Assembly: GCA_031280645.1 (NCBI GenBank)
Contig: JAITGL010000041.1
Location: 1-63,959, forward strand
Direction: 5' to 3'
Length of the DNA: 63,959 bases
DNA from: Tannerellaceae bacterium
GTDB taxonomy: Bacteria > Bacteroidota > Bacteroidia > Bacteroidales > Tannerellaceae
A program made the translations under genes and the position numbers. Under the pieces are notes generated by a model. That model was given only the letters and a program-made list of their open reading frames with translations. It searched no databases and was not told the origin of the DNA. Below, in pieces: positions 7,800 through 16,514 of the stretch. Each line of letters begins with the position of its first letter. Position 1 is the first letter of the stretch.

Positions 7800-9257
7800 A
7801 TGATTGAGAAGCTTATAAGGAAAAAAGATATACGGGCAATGCTCGAAGAATCGGCTCGGAATAATGGCGGGCTTAAGCGTAACCTGTCGGTCTACCATTT
7901 GATTGCTTTGGGAATCGGTGCGATAGTAGGCGCTGGCATTTTTGTGATTACGGGTCAGGCGGCGGCTGAATATGCCGGTCCTGCGCTCACTATTTCGTTT
8001 GTCATTTCGGCAATCGGCTGCATTCTTGCCGGCCTTTGTTACTCTGAATTTTCAGCAATGATTCCGGTTTCGGGCAGCGTTTACGCGTATTGCTATACAA
8101 CAATGGGCGAATTTTTGGCATGGTTCATAGGTTGGACATTGATTTTGGAATATCTGTTTGCATGTTCGGCGGTAGCCTCGGCCTGGTCGGGTTATATGAT
8201 AAATATGCTGAATGGATGGGAGATATATTTGCCGCAGCAGATTTCTCAATCAGTGTTTAAGTATACAGCCGACGGTTGGGGGCTTACGGGAAGCGTAATG
8301 AATTTCCCGGCTGTTTTTATTGTCGGCATTGTTACCTCGCTTTTGATGGGAGGAATCAAGCAATCTGCCATAATAAATAATGTGATTGTGGCGATTAAGG
8401 TTGGCGTCATACTTTTGTTTATCGGCTTCGGTTTATCTGTAATCCTTGCGCCCGGCTTTGATTTGAAGTCAAATTGGACTCCCTATATCCCGCCCAATAC
8501 AGGCGTTTTCGGCCAATACGGCTGGAGCGGAATATTTCGTGGCGCCGCGCTGGTATTTTTCGCATACCTTGGGTTCGACGCCCTTTCAACTGCAGCGCAG
8601 GAAACCCGCAGGCCGCAGAAGGATATGCCCCGCGGAATTTTAATATCTCTCGGCATTTGCGCATTGCTTTACATTGCGGTGACAGCAGTATTAACCGGAA
8701 TTGTTAATTATAAAGAGTTGAATGTAGACGCTCCCATCGGCGTAGCAATCGACAAAGCGCAAACGCTGGCGTGGCTTAGTCCACTGATAAAGCTGGGCGC
8801 CATTGCCGGATTGAGTTCCGTTATCCTCGTGATGATGCTCGGACAGTCGCGAATTTACTATTCTATTGCCGGCGACGGTTTGCTGCCTAGAATATTAGCA
8901 AAAATCAACCCCAGCACGGGAGTCCCGCGTAATGCAACGGTTGTTGCCGGAGTAGCTACCGGGTTGATTGCCGGCCTATTCCCGTTGCAGGTGCTTAACG
9001 AGCTTGTGTCGATTGGCACGCTTATGGCATTTTCGATTGTTTGTATATGCGTTATCGTTTTGCGCAAAACCCGTCCCGACCTTCACCGGCCTTTTCGGGT
9101 TCCGTGGGTTCCGATAATTCCTATCCTTGGAGCCATCGTGTGCATTGCGCAAATGGTGGCGCTTCCGTGGGTAACATGGGTGCGGCTGATTGGGTGGACT
9201 GTGCTGGGCATTGTTGTGTATTTCCTGTACAGCATAAAGCATAGTAAGCTTAATTAA
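7800..9257 (+). CDS. APC-family amino acid permease (CAT/YhdG-like)
   Basis: Predicted inner-membrane transporter of 485 residues with about 12 hydrophobic segments. The first segment carries the APC substrate/proton motif in LIALGIGAIVGAGIFVITG (around residues 35-55), and FFAYLGFDALSTAAQETRRPQ around residue 265 is typical of cationic amino-acid transporter relatives. The substrate, perhaps a basic amino acid or a polyamine, is not predictable. The gene is monocistronic and followed by a hairpin at 9320-9383. Confidence 0.88.
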   Translation: MIEKLIRKKDIRAMLEESARNNGGLKRNLSVYHLIALGIGAIVGAGIFVITGQAAAEYAGPALTISFVISAIGCILAGLCYSEFSAMIPVSGSVYAYCYTTMGEFLAWFIGWTLILEYLFACSAVASAWSGYMINMLNGWEIYLPQQISQSVFKYTADGWGLTGSVMNFPAVFIVGIVTSLLMGGIKQSAIINNVIVAIKVGVILLFIGFGLSVILAPGFDLKSNWTPYIPPNTGVFGQYGWSGIFRGAALVFFAYLGFDALSTAAQETRRPQKDMPRGILISLGICALLYIAVTAVLTGIVNYKELNVDAPIGVAIDKAQTLAWLSPLIKLGAIAGLSSVILVMMLGQSRIYYSIAGDGLLPRILAKINPSTGVPRNATVVAGVATGLIAGLFPLQVLNELVSIGTLMAFSIVCICVIVLRKTRPDLHRPFRVPWVPIIPILGAIVCIAQMVALPWVTWVRLIGWTVLGIVVYFLYSIKHSKLN

Positions 9258-9319
9258 TTGATGATGGGAGAAATTACTGCCGTTAGCGAGGAATTATCTC
9301 CAATATGGACAAAAAAGAT

Positions 9320-9383
9320 AATGCGGCTGATACTGGTACGCTTTATGACCCCTCCGTTATAAAAACCAGTTAGTAAGCCGCAT
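9320..9383. other. Long imperfect inverted repeat / hairpin
   Basis: AATGCGGCT (9320-9328) pairs with AGCCGCATT (9375-9383), and inside it ACTGGT (9332-9337) pairs with ACCAGT (9364-9369). There is no T-run after the stem, so it is not a classical terminator. It could protect the 3' end of the permease mRNA, or be the remnant of a small inverted-repeat element. Confidence 0.5.
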
Positions 9384-9392
9384 TAATTTTCC

Positions 9393-9400
9393 CTATCTTT
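9393..9400 (+). promoter_or_regulatory. -7 element of the hydrolase gene
   Basis: TATCTTTG, an exact match to the Bacteroidota -7 consensus, 23 bases before the ATG. Confidence 0.6.
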
Positions 9401-9423
9401 GCTCTACAACAATAATATTATAA

Positions 9424-10788
9424 ATGAAAAAATCATTATTCACACTATTATCGTGCCTCATCTCCCTCTCAATATACGGGCAGGACATTGCAGGCCAATG
9501 GCATGGAGCCTTGAGTGTGCAAGGCATGAAACTACGCCTCGTATTTCACATAAGTAAAAACGCCGACGGATATTCGGCCACGATGGACAGCCCCGATCAA
9601 GGGGCGAAAGGCATCCCCGTTACCTCGGCCTCGCTTCAGGATCGGGTATTTAAACTTTCCGTATCCAATGCCGGAATTGAATACGAAGGAACATGGAACG
9701 GCGCCGACTCAATCAGCGGCAACTTCAGGCAAAGCGGACATACATTCCCCCTAAACCTCTCAAGAGCAACCTCGGAAGAAACCCGGCTGATCCGCCCCCA
9801 AGAACCGCAACCACCATATCCCTATCTCGCCGAGGAAGTCGCATTTGAAAACGCCGAAGACGGAATCCGCTTGGCCGGAACGCTCACCATGCCGGCAGCC
9901 GGCGGCAATTTCCCGGCGGCAGTACTGATAAGCGGAAGCGGCCCCCAAAATCGAGATGAAGAAGTCATGAGTCACAAGCCCTTTTGGATTTTGGCCGATT
10001 TCCTTACGCGCAACGGAATCGCCGTACTTCGCTTTGACGATCGCGGAACAGCAGCCTCTACCGGCCAATTCTCAACCGCCACATCGTTTGATTTCTCTAA
10101 AGACGCCGAATCCGCAGTTAAATATTTGCAAACAAGAAAGGAGATCGACAACAAAAAAATAGGACTTATCGGCCACAGCGAAGGCGGACTCATCGCGCCG
10201 ATGCTGGCCGCCCGTTCCGGCGATATTGCCTTTATCGTAATGCTTGCCGGAACAGGCCTGCGCGGCAACGAGATTCTACTTGCTCAGCAGGAAGCTATCG
10301 GACGCGCTTCGGGCGTTAACGACACAATCTTGCAGGCAGTACTCGACACCAACCGCAAGGCTTTCGACATTATAATCAATACGGAACCCAATGAACATCG
10401 CGCCAGCATAATACGCCTGATAAAAGATGTTGATGCAAAAGCAACCGACGAAGAAATCGACGCACAAATAAGCAACCTGTTCTCCCCCTGGACGCAGTAT
10501 TTCCTCAAATATGATCCCGCCCCCGCATTGAAAAAAGTTAAATGCCCCGTCCTCGCGCTCAATGGCGAGAAGGATTTGCAAGTACTTCCCAAGCTAAACC
10601 TCGAAGCCATCGCCAAAGCTCTTTCCGAAGGAGGCAACCGCAACGTAACCGTCAAGGAATTACCCGGGCTGAACCATCTGTTTCAAGAATGTAAAACCGG
10701 ATTGCCTGCGGAATACTCTTCCATCGAGCAAACATTTGCACCCTCGGCAATGGCGGAAATTGCCGGATACATATTATCACTTAACTGA
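9424..10788 (+). CDS. Secreted alpha/beta hydrolase (S9/YqkD-like)
   Basis: Exported protein of 454 residues with a cleavable signal peptide (residues 1-20, ending SIYGQ). Residues 20-115 form a beta-rich domain (DIAGQWHGALSVQGMKLRLVFHI) seen before the hydrolase domain in many Bacteroidota serine hydrolases. The hydrolase domain follows, with the nucleophile elbow G250-H-S252-E-G-G, the acid D384 in NGEKD and the base H418 in LNHLF. It probably acts in the periplasm as an esterase or peptidase on an unknown substrate. It stands alone and converges on the comB-like operon. Confidence 0.85.
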   Translation: MKKSLFTLLSCLISLSIYGQDIAGQWHGALSVQGMKLRLVFHISKNADGYSATMDSPDQGAKGIPVTSASLQDRVFKLSVSNAGIEYEGTWNGADSISGNFRQSGHTFPLNLSRATSEETRLIRPQEPQPPYPYLAEEVAFENAEDGIRLAGTLTMPAAGGNFPAAVLISGSGPQNRDEEVMSHKPFWILADFLTRNGIAVLRFDDRGTAASTGQFSTATSFDFSKDAESAVKYLQTRKEIDNKKIGLIGHSEGGLIAPMLAARSGDIAFIVMLAGTGLRGNEILLAQQEAIGRASGVNDTILQAVLDTNRKAFDIIINTEPNEHRASIIRLIKDVDAKATDEEIDAQISNLFSPWTQYFLKYDPAPALKKVKCPVLALNGEKDLQVLPKLNLEAIAKALSEGGNRNVTVKELPGLNHLFQECKTGLPAEYSSIEQTFAPSAMAEIAGYILSLN

Positions 10789-10814
10789 AGCTTATTACCG
10801 GTAGCCAGCCCCCA

Positions 10815-11540
10815 TCAGCTCCTACCCCCGACTCCGCTCATAACCCTAAACGCCCCGCCATGCACCTCCGGAACAATCGGGGCCACATCCAAGCTCAAGC
10901 AGTAATCAACCGAATCTTCCAAGCCGTTGGCCAGCAGCCGGGCATAATGATCGGTAGCCGCAATGGCCTCTTTCAGTCCGCAGCGATGGAGATTCCACAA
11001 ATCAAGCGCCATCCTTGCAGCATCGGTAGCCGGGCGATACGAATACTCCATAAGAGCCGCAACAAGCGCGCCACCGTATAAAGTATCCTCCAAATTAATC
11101 TTGTCATTCCAGCCCGAAGCCAGCATTACAACGCTACGCCCATGGCCGGCGCACCACCTTGCCGCCGATTGCAGGTTAACAAAAGCCCCGGCCGCAATAC
11201 GCCAAGATCCCGCAGCCATTACCACCGCGCGCGTTCCGTTAGTAGTTGTGAAAACAATGTCGCGATTGCAAACGCGGCTCGGAGTATAATCGAACGGAGA
11301 GTTGCCAAAGTCGGCAAAGTCGCACCGCCGCACGTTTCGCTCGGCCCCAACGAGAAAGCCGTCGGCCTTGGCCGAAATCGCCTCGTCGATGCTTGCAACC
11401 GGACGAATACTCCGTGCGCCGTTCATAAAGGCAGTGATAATTGTAGTAGTAGCGCGAAAAATGTCGGCAACAATCACAATGCCGTCCGCATCATGATAAC
11501 GGGGATAAAGGGCGGGCGAGAAACAAACATCAACCGTCAC
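10815..11540 (-). CDS. 2-phosphosulfolactate phosphatase family protein (ComB-like)
   Basis: ComB-family protein of 241 residues. The N-terminal VADIFRATTTIITAFMNGA, GAERN, and TTTNGTRAV around residues 100-106 are family features. ComB removes phosphate from 2-phosphosulfolactate in coenzyme M synthesis, but many bacterial members occur without that pathway and their substrate is unknown. It is the last gene of a four-gene minus-strand operon, starting 4 bases after maf. No comA or comC partner is visible here. Confidence 0.8.
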   Translation of the reverse strand: MTVDVCFSPALYPRYHDADGIVIVADIFRATTTIITAFMNGARSIRPVASIDEAISAKADGFLVGAERNVRRCDFADFGNSPFDYTPSRVCNRDIVFTTTNGTRAVVMAAGSWRIAAGAFVNLQSAARWCAGHGRSVVMLASGWNDKINLEDTLYGGALVAALMEYSYRPATDAARMALDLWNLHRCGLKEAIAATDHYARLLANGLEDSVDYCLSLDVAPIVPEVHGGAFRVMSGVGGRS

Positions 11541-11544
11541 CAGC

Positions 11545-12135
11545 TCAAAATTTAAGCAACTCTCTGTAAACCCTTTGCACCGGCAGACCCATTACATTAT
11601 AAAACGAACCCTCGATGCTCTCCACCCCAACATATCCAATCCACTCCTGAATCCCATAGCCGCCCGCCTTATCATAAGGCTCGTAATGATCAACGTAATA
11701 TTCAATCTCGCTAAATCCAAGCGAAGCAAATTGAACAGAAGACACATCCGAAAATTCCACCGATTTATCCGTCGAAGTAAGGCAAACGCCCGTCACAACC
11801 CTGTGCCTGCGCCCGGCAAGCAAGGTCAGCATCCGGATAGCGTCGGCGCGGTCAGACGGTTTGCCGAGGATGGAGCCGTCGATTTCAACAATTGTATCGG
11901 CGGTTATTAATATGTCGCTATCAATTAGAGAAGGGAGATAGGCGGCCGCCTTTTGCCTGGCTACATATAAAGGAATACGGTCAACAAGCATGCTTGCGGG
12001 AAAAGATTCGTCGATGCCGTTTATTATTTTCACAGTAAAAGGGATGTCAAGGCCCTGGAGAAGTTCGCGCCTGCGAGGCGAGTTCGATCCGAGAATTATA
12101 GTGCGCCGGTCGAGCCACGACGGATAGCTCACCAT
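11545..12135 (-). CDS. maf: Maf-family nucleoside triphosphate pyrophosphatase
   Basis: House-cleaning pyrophosphatase of 196 residues, predicted to hydrolyse dTTP/UTP or modified nucleotides. It shows the Maf nucleotide loop ILGSNSPRRRELL near the N-terminus, then TADTIVEIDG and GRRHRVVTGV. The start at 12135 overlaps the kdsC stop as ATGGTGA, which suggests translational coupling; a longer reading from 12159 would add 8 residues. Third gene of the operon. Confidence 0.9.
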   Translation of the reverse strand: MVSYPSWLDRRTIILGSNSPRRRELLQGLDIPFTVKIINGIDESFPASMLVDRIPLYVARQKAAAYLPSLIDSDILITADTIVEIDGSILGKPSDRADAIRMLTLLAGRRHRVVTGVCLTSTDKSVEFSDVSSVQFASLGFSEIEYYVDHYEPYDKAGGYGIQEWIGYVGVESIEGSFYNVMGLPVQRVYRELLKF

Positions 12136-12650
12136 CCGAAGGCCTCTTCGTCCATCCATAATCCCTGTGCTTTCATTGTCTGCTCAATAACGTCGCGCGC
12201 TACTCCGTCGCCGCCATTGTAACGCGAAATATAAACGGCTATATCCTTTACCTCCGGAGCGGCGTCGGCAGGAGCAACAGACAAGCCTGCCGTCTGCATA
12301 ACTCGATAATCGGGAATATCGTCGCCGGCATAAAGAACCTCTTCGTTAGATAAGCCGGTACAGGCAAGAAAGTCGCGGAAATCATCTATTTTCTCATAGC
12401 TACCAAGATATATATGCGATATGCCAAGCCGGGAGAAGCGAGTATGGATAGCGTCGGAGTTCGCGCCGGTTATAATGCCCACTTCAAAGCCCTTCTTTAC
12501 GGCCAACTGAAGCGCATAGCCGTCTTTTATATTTACGGTCCGCATCGGCTCGCCGTCGTGGCTAAGCGATATAACGGTTTGGGATAACACCCCGTCTACG
12601 TCGAACACAAAGGCCTTTATCCTTTGCAAGTCGTAAGCAATACTACTCAT
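12129..12650 (-). CDS. kdsC: 3-deoxy-D-manno-octulosonate-8-phosphate phosphatase (KdsC-type HAD)
   Basis: HAD-superfamily phosphatase of 173 residues with D17 and D19 in FVFDVDGVL, IITGANSD as motif 2 and YAGDDIPD as motif 4. There is no cap domain, as in tetrameric KdsC. It yields Kdo from Kdo-8-phosphate for lipopolysaccharide. The Kdo-8-P synthase kdsA lies separately at 23.5 kb. It overlaps the DUF2520 gene by 8 bases and maf by 7, so it belongs to one operon. Confidence 0.92.
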   Translation of the reverse strand: MSSIAYDLQRIKAFVFDVDGVLSQTVISLSHDGEPMRTVNIKDGYALQLAVKKGFEVGIITGANSDAIHTRFSRLGISHIYLGSYEKIDDFRDFLACTGLSNEEVLYAGDDIPDYRVMQTAGLSVAPADAAPEVKDIAVYISRYNGGDGVARDVIEQTMKAQGLWMDEEAFGW

Positions 12651-13413
12651 TCCTTGTTTTCTCGATATAAATACTCTGGCTTGCCAGCTTGTATATCATC
12701 TGCATGGCCTTGTCCGACAACATTCCCATATGCTTCTCCATAACAGCCTTGTCGAGCCTGACAGCCGGTCCGGTTTGCGCCTCGGCCGGCGACAGGTCGT
12801 TAAGTTTCGCTGCCGTTTCGATAATAAGCGGAAGGAAAACCTTGTGCGATATTCCCTGATCCTCGAGGATGCGGGCAGCCATAGCATACATGTGGTTAGT
12901 AAAGTTGCAGGCAAACACGGCCGAAAGATGTAAATACCTCCTCGTCTTTGAATCAGCCTCCTGAGCATTGCCCGACAATGCGATCGCCACCTTGCGTAGC
13001 ATCTTCATATCAGACTCATTGCTCACTTCGAGAAATATAGGCGTCCCGTCCAGAGGCGTGCGGCGGTCTTTGGTGAAGGTTTGCAGGGGGTAAAAAACTC
13101 CGTACCGGTCTGCGTGCCCTTCAAACACGCTCATCGGAACGCTGCCTGCGGTATGAACCCACAACCCGCCGTTCGGCTTAATTTCAGGTATTACTTCTTG
13201 AAGTACTGTATCTCTCAATGCGAAAATATAAAGGTCGGCATCCGTATGAATGTCGTCCAATTGAATTGTCCAGCGACAATTTAGTTTTTTCGCTAACGAC
13301 TCGGCATGTTCTTCGGTGCGACTATACACCTGTCCGATCGTCATTCCGGTTCTTTGCATCTCTAACGACATGCATGTAGCCAGGTTCCCTGCTCCTATGT
13401 AAACAATTTTCAT
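12643..13413 (-). CDS. Rossmann-like / DUF2520 domain protein
   Basis: Protein of 256 residues with an N-terminal NAD(P)-binding glycine motif (KIVYIGAGNLATCM) of the NADP-oxidoreductase F420-like fold, and a C-terminal helical DUF2520 domain (HLSAVFACNFTNHMYAMAARIL). It resembles pyrroline-5-carboxylate reductase-like dehydrogenases, but no reaction is established. The start at 13413 is chosen because the 29-residue longer reading would cross the TATTTTTG promoter at 13437-13444. First gene of the operon DUF2520-kdsC-maf-comB. Confidence 0.88.
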   Translation of the reverse strand: MKIVYIGAGNLATCMSLEMQRTGMTIGQVYSRTEEHAESLAKKLNCRWTIQLDDIHTDADLYIFALRDTVLQEVIPEIKPNGGLWVHTAGSVPMSVFEGHADRYGVFYPLQTFTKDRRTPLDGTPIFLEVSNESDMKMLRKVAIALSGNAQEADSKTRRYLHLSAVFACNFTNHMYAMAARILEDQGISHKVFLPLIIETAAKLNDLSPAEAQTGPAVRLDKAVMEKHMGMLSDKAMQMIYKLASQSIYIEKTRNE

Positions 13414-13436
13414 TTTATCTCGTTCATTTGCCTCTG

Positions 13437-13444
13437 CAAAAATA
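13437..13444 (-). promoter_or_regulatory. -7 element of the DUF2520-kdsC-maf-comB operon
   Basis: TATTTTTG on the minus strand, 23 bases before the ATG at 13413. It faces away from repeat array 1. Confidence 0.55.
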
Positions 13445-13817
13445 GTAAATTTGACATACCAACACAGCCCCCGCAACACATTTACTCCGCCTGCATACAA
13501 TTTTTATTTTTAACCGAATAAAATGCCGCTCCCCGGCCCTGCCCTGCTCCCGCCCCACAATCTGCCAGGCGCCATACATTATATATATGCGTAGCCCAGG
13601 ATTCCGTTGCCTCCGCCGGCCCGCGTAGACAACTTCCTCAAAATCTCTTAGCCTGTCCTGCACTTATTTATATCCGATAAAAAAAAGCATTGTTCATTTC
13701 AATCTTTATACGCGCCTCCTGCAAATCCTTGCGGCAGGTTCTACGCAAGTAGACATTTTCAACAGGGAAATATGAATGTTTCTACAAACGCAGGAATTGC
13801 CCCAAGAAAATTCCGGG

Positions 13818-14366
13818 CTTTTCTACCCTTGTAGAAACCGGCAAAAATAAAGCCCTGCCGATTTCTACGCTTGTAGAAACCTCTACGAAAATGCCGCGCC
13901 GGTTTCTACGCTTGTAGAAACCTCTACGAAAACAATTGCGGATTTCTACGCTTGTAGAAACTCCTACGAAAACAATTGCGGATTTCTACGTTTGTAGAAA
14001 CCTCTACGAAAACGCCCGGAAGGTTTCTACGCTTGTAGAAACTCCTACGAAAAAAATTAAGGATTTCTACGCGCGTAGAAATCTCTACGAAAAAAATCGC
14101 GAATTTCTACGTTTGTAGAAACCTCTACGAAAATGTCAGGACGATTTCTACGCTTGTAGAAACTCCTACGAAAAAAATCGCGGATTTCTACGTTTGTAGA
14201 AACCTCTACGAAAATGTTGGGAAGGTTTCTACAAGCGTAGAAACCTCTACGAAGAAATTTACGGATTTCTACAAGCGTAGAAATCTCTACGAAAAAGTTT
14301 GAGGATTTCTACAAGCGTAGAAACGGCCGGAAAAAACTTGCGGCGGGCTTTCTACGCTTGTAGACA
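13818..14366. repeat. Tandem array 1: 40-41-bp units around TTTCTACGCTTGTAGAAA
   Basis: At least 13 units start at 13861, 13902, 13942, 13982, 14023, 14063, 14103, 14144, 14184, 14225, 14265 and 14305, with less perfect ones at 13818 and 14348. Spacing is 40 or 41 bases. Each holds an 18-base near-palindrome with arms TTTCTAC/GTAGAAA, then CTCTACGAAA and about 10 variable bases. Eight units read GCTTG or GTTTG in the centre, one is a perfect palindrome (GCGC), and three adjacent units (14225-14320) carry the reverse complement CAAGC. Diverged copies may extend to 13739 and 14450. The array lies between the divergent DUF2520 and YgiQ genes. The rest of 13445-14639 holds only a hairpin, ATATCAGT/ACTGATAT (14468-14497). 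Confidence 0.92.
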
Positions 14367-14627
14367 ACGGCGGTAGAACGGTTCGGCATTGCGTACCGGC
14401 ATAGAACCCGGCGCAGGCTTGTTACGGCCTTTTCTACATTTATAGAACAGGGTATGGAGATGTGTTCATATCAGTTGGTTTATAAAAAGACTGATATAAA
14501 AATTGCGCGTATCCAACGCTTACCATGCAAACTGGTAACAGGATAGCCGGGGATTGATATCGAACAATTGTTTGGGGCTGCATATATATAATGCAGGGAG
14601 ATGGGCGGCAAACCGGGGGTTATTGCG

Positions 14628-14635
14628 TAAGTTTG
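14628..14635 (+). promoter_or_regulatory. Possible -7 element of the YgiQ gene
   Basis: TAAGTTTG only 5 bases before the ATG at 14640. If it is used, the transcript would be nearly leaderless. No TTG is seen at -33. Confidence 0.35.
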
Positions 14636-14639
14636 TTGT

Positions 14640-16460
14640 ATGATGAAAGGGCTTGATAAGTTAAAATGGTTGCCCACAACGCGTAAGGAGATGATGGCGA
14701 GGGGCTGGACGGAGGTCGACGTGGTTCTGTTTACCGGCGACGCTTACGTTGATCATCCGTCGTTCGGAACGGCGGTTATAGGGCGAACGCTCGAAAACCT
14801 GGGGTTAAGGGTGGGCATTGTGCCGCAGCCCGATTGGAGGGGCGATCACCGCGACTTTACTAAACTTGGGCGTCCGCGGCTTTTTTTCGGCGTGTCGGCC
14901 GGCGCGATGGATTCAACCGTTAATCATTATACGGCCAACGGCAGGCTGCGGAGCGACGACGCATATACGGCGGGGCGGCGCGCGGGCATGAGGCCTGATT
15001 ATCCAACAATTATATACACGCGGATACTCAAGCAACTCTTTCCCGACACTCCGGTGGTGCTTGGCGGCATCGAGGCGTCGCTCCGCCGGTTTACACATTA
15101 CGACTACATTGCCGGCCGGTTGCGCCCCGGGATTCTTATCGAGAGCGGCGCTGATTTGCTGGTGTACGGAATGGGCGAGGAGGCGGTTAGCGAGCTTGCC
15201 AGGCGGCTTATGGCGGGTTGCAGGATGGCCGATGTAAGGGATGTGCCGCAAACGGCGTATTTGCACGTTGGAATTTTTGATGGAAAGGAGGATGCCGTTG
15301 GGCTTTTTGCGCACAACGAATGTGTTGCGAGCCGCGAAAAACAGGCGCGTAACTTCCGCCTCGTCGAGGAGGAGTCGAACCGCTACGAGGCTCGCACCGT
15401 TTATCAGCCTGCGGAAGGGGTAACGATTGTTGCCAACCCTCCCTACCCTCCCATGAACGAGGCGCGGGCCGATGCTGCTTACGACTTGCCTTACACGAGG
15501 TTGCCCCATCCGAAATATGCCGGCGCCGAGATTCCTGCTTTCGTTATGATACAACATTCGGTTAACATTCATCGCGGTTGCTTTGGCGGTTGCGCTTTTT
15601 GCACCATCTCGGCGCACCAGGGTAAGTTTATTGCGTCGCGTAGCCGGCGGTCGGTGTTGCGAGAGGTCGAGGCTGTGGTTGCATCGCCTGGTTTTAAGGG
15701 TTATATAAGCGATCTTGGGGGGCCGTCGGCCAATATGTACGGCATGGGCGGGATGAATGAGGATATTTGCCGGCGATGCGTTCGGCCTTCTTGTATCTAT
15801 CCGAAAATTTGCCGTAATCTTGATGCCAATCATGATCGTATAATAGAATTATACCGCGCCGTAGATAGCGTGCCGGGCGTGCGTAAATCGTTTGTAGGCA
15901 GCGGCGTTCGTTACGATATGCTGCTGGGGGGCTATGCCGGCGCCAACTTTAACCGGTCGGCCCGCCGCTATGCGGAGGAGCTGATTGTTAACCATGTGTC
16001 GGGGCGCCTGAAGGTTGCGCCGGAGCATACGGAGCCTGAGCCTTTGCGATTGATGCGCAAGCCTCCGTTTGAACATTTTGAATGTTTTGCGAATATTTTT
16101 CGCGAAATAAATTCCCGCCACCGTCTCAACCAGCAGCTTGTCCCGTACTTTATTTCTTCGCATCCGGGGTGCTCCGAGGCCGATATGGCTAGGCTTGCAG
16201 CGCGCACTCGCGCCCTCGATTTCCGCTTGGAGCAGGTGCAGGATTTTACTCCTTCGCCTATGACTTTGGCAACTGAAATGTTTTACACCGGTCTTGATCC
16301 CCACAGTTTAAAGCCGGTATACTCGGCCCGCTCGCGGGAGGAAAGGGAATCGCAGAGGCAATATTTCTTCTGGTATGACAAGGCCAACAAATTGTCGATA
16401 TGCCGCTCGCTCCGCCGGCTTGGCCTTGGCAAATTGGAGAGGGAGTTGTTTGGGCGGTGA
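14640..16460 (+). CDS. YgiQ family radical SAM protein
   Basis: Radical SAM enzyme of 606 residues with the YgiQ layout: an N-terminal B12-binding-like/UPF0313 region (WTEVDVVLFTGDAYVDHPSFG), the cluster motif C314-x3-C318-x2-C321 (CFGGCAFC) and a C-terminal region with FTPSPMTLATEMFYTG. The length is usual for the family. The reaction is unknown. A second in-frame ATG lies at 14643. Upstream is repeat array 1; the acyltransferase follows 54 bases downstream. Confidence 0.92.
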   Translation: MMKGLDKLKWLPTTRKEMMARGWTEVDVVLFTGDAYVDHPSFGTAVIGRTLENLGLRVGIVPQPDWRGDHRDFTKLGRPRLFFGVSAGAMDSTVNHYTANGRLRSDDAYTAGRRAGMRPDYPTIIYTRILKQLFPDTPVVLGGIEASLRRFTHYDYIAGRLRPGILIESGADLLVYGMGEEAVSELARRLMAGCRMADVRDVPQTAYLHVGIFDGKEDAVGLFAHNECVASREKQARNFRLVEEESNRYEARTVYQPAEGVTIVANPPYPPMNEARADAAYDLPYTRLPHPKYAGAEIPAFVMIQHSVNIHRGCFGGCAFCTISAHQGKFIASRSRRSVLREVEAVVASPGFKGYISDLGGPSANMYGMGGMNEDICRRCVRPSCIYPKICRNLDANHDRIIELYRAVDSVPGVRKSFVGSGVRYDMLLGGYAGANFNRSARRYAEELIVNHVSGRLKVAPEHTEPEPLRLMRKPPFEHFECFANIFREINSRHRLNQQLVPYFISSHPGCSEADMARLAARTRALDFRLEQVQDFTPSPMTLATEMFYTGLDPHSLKPVYSARSREERESQRQYFFWYDKANKLSICRSLRRLGLGKLERELFGR

Positions 16461-16514
16461 GAATATGATATATTTGTTGCGGTTACTTGCTTACATTTAA
16501 TACTATATAAAAAA

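Noticed and set aside
13818..14366. CRISPR array at array 1
   Set aside because: The variable part between repeats is only about 10-14 bases and is itself partly conserved, repeats have no constant 24-40-base unit with unique spacers, and there are no cas genes.
14913..15833. 306-residue minus-strand ORF
   Set aside because: Antisense shadow of the YgiQ gene; no family resemblance.
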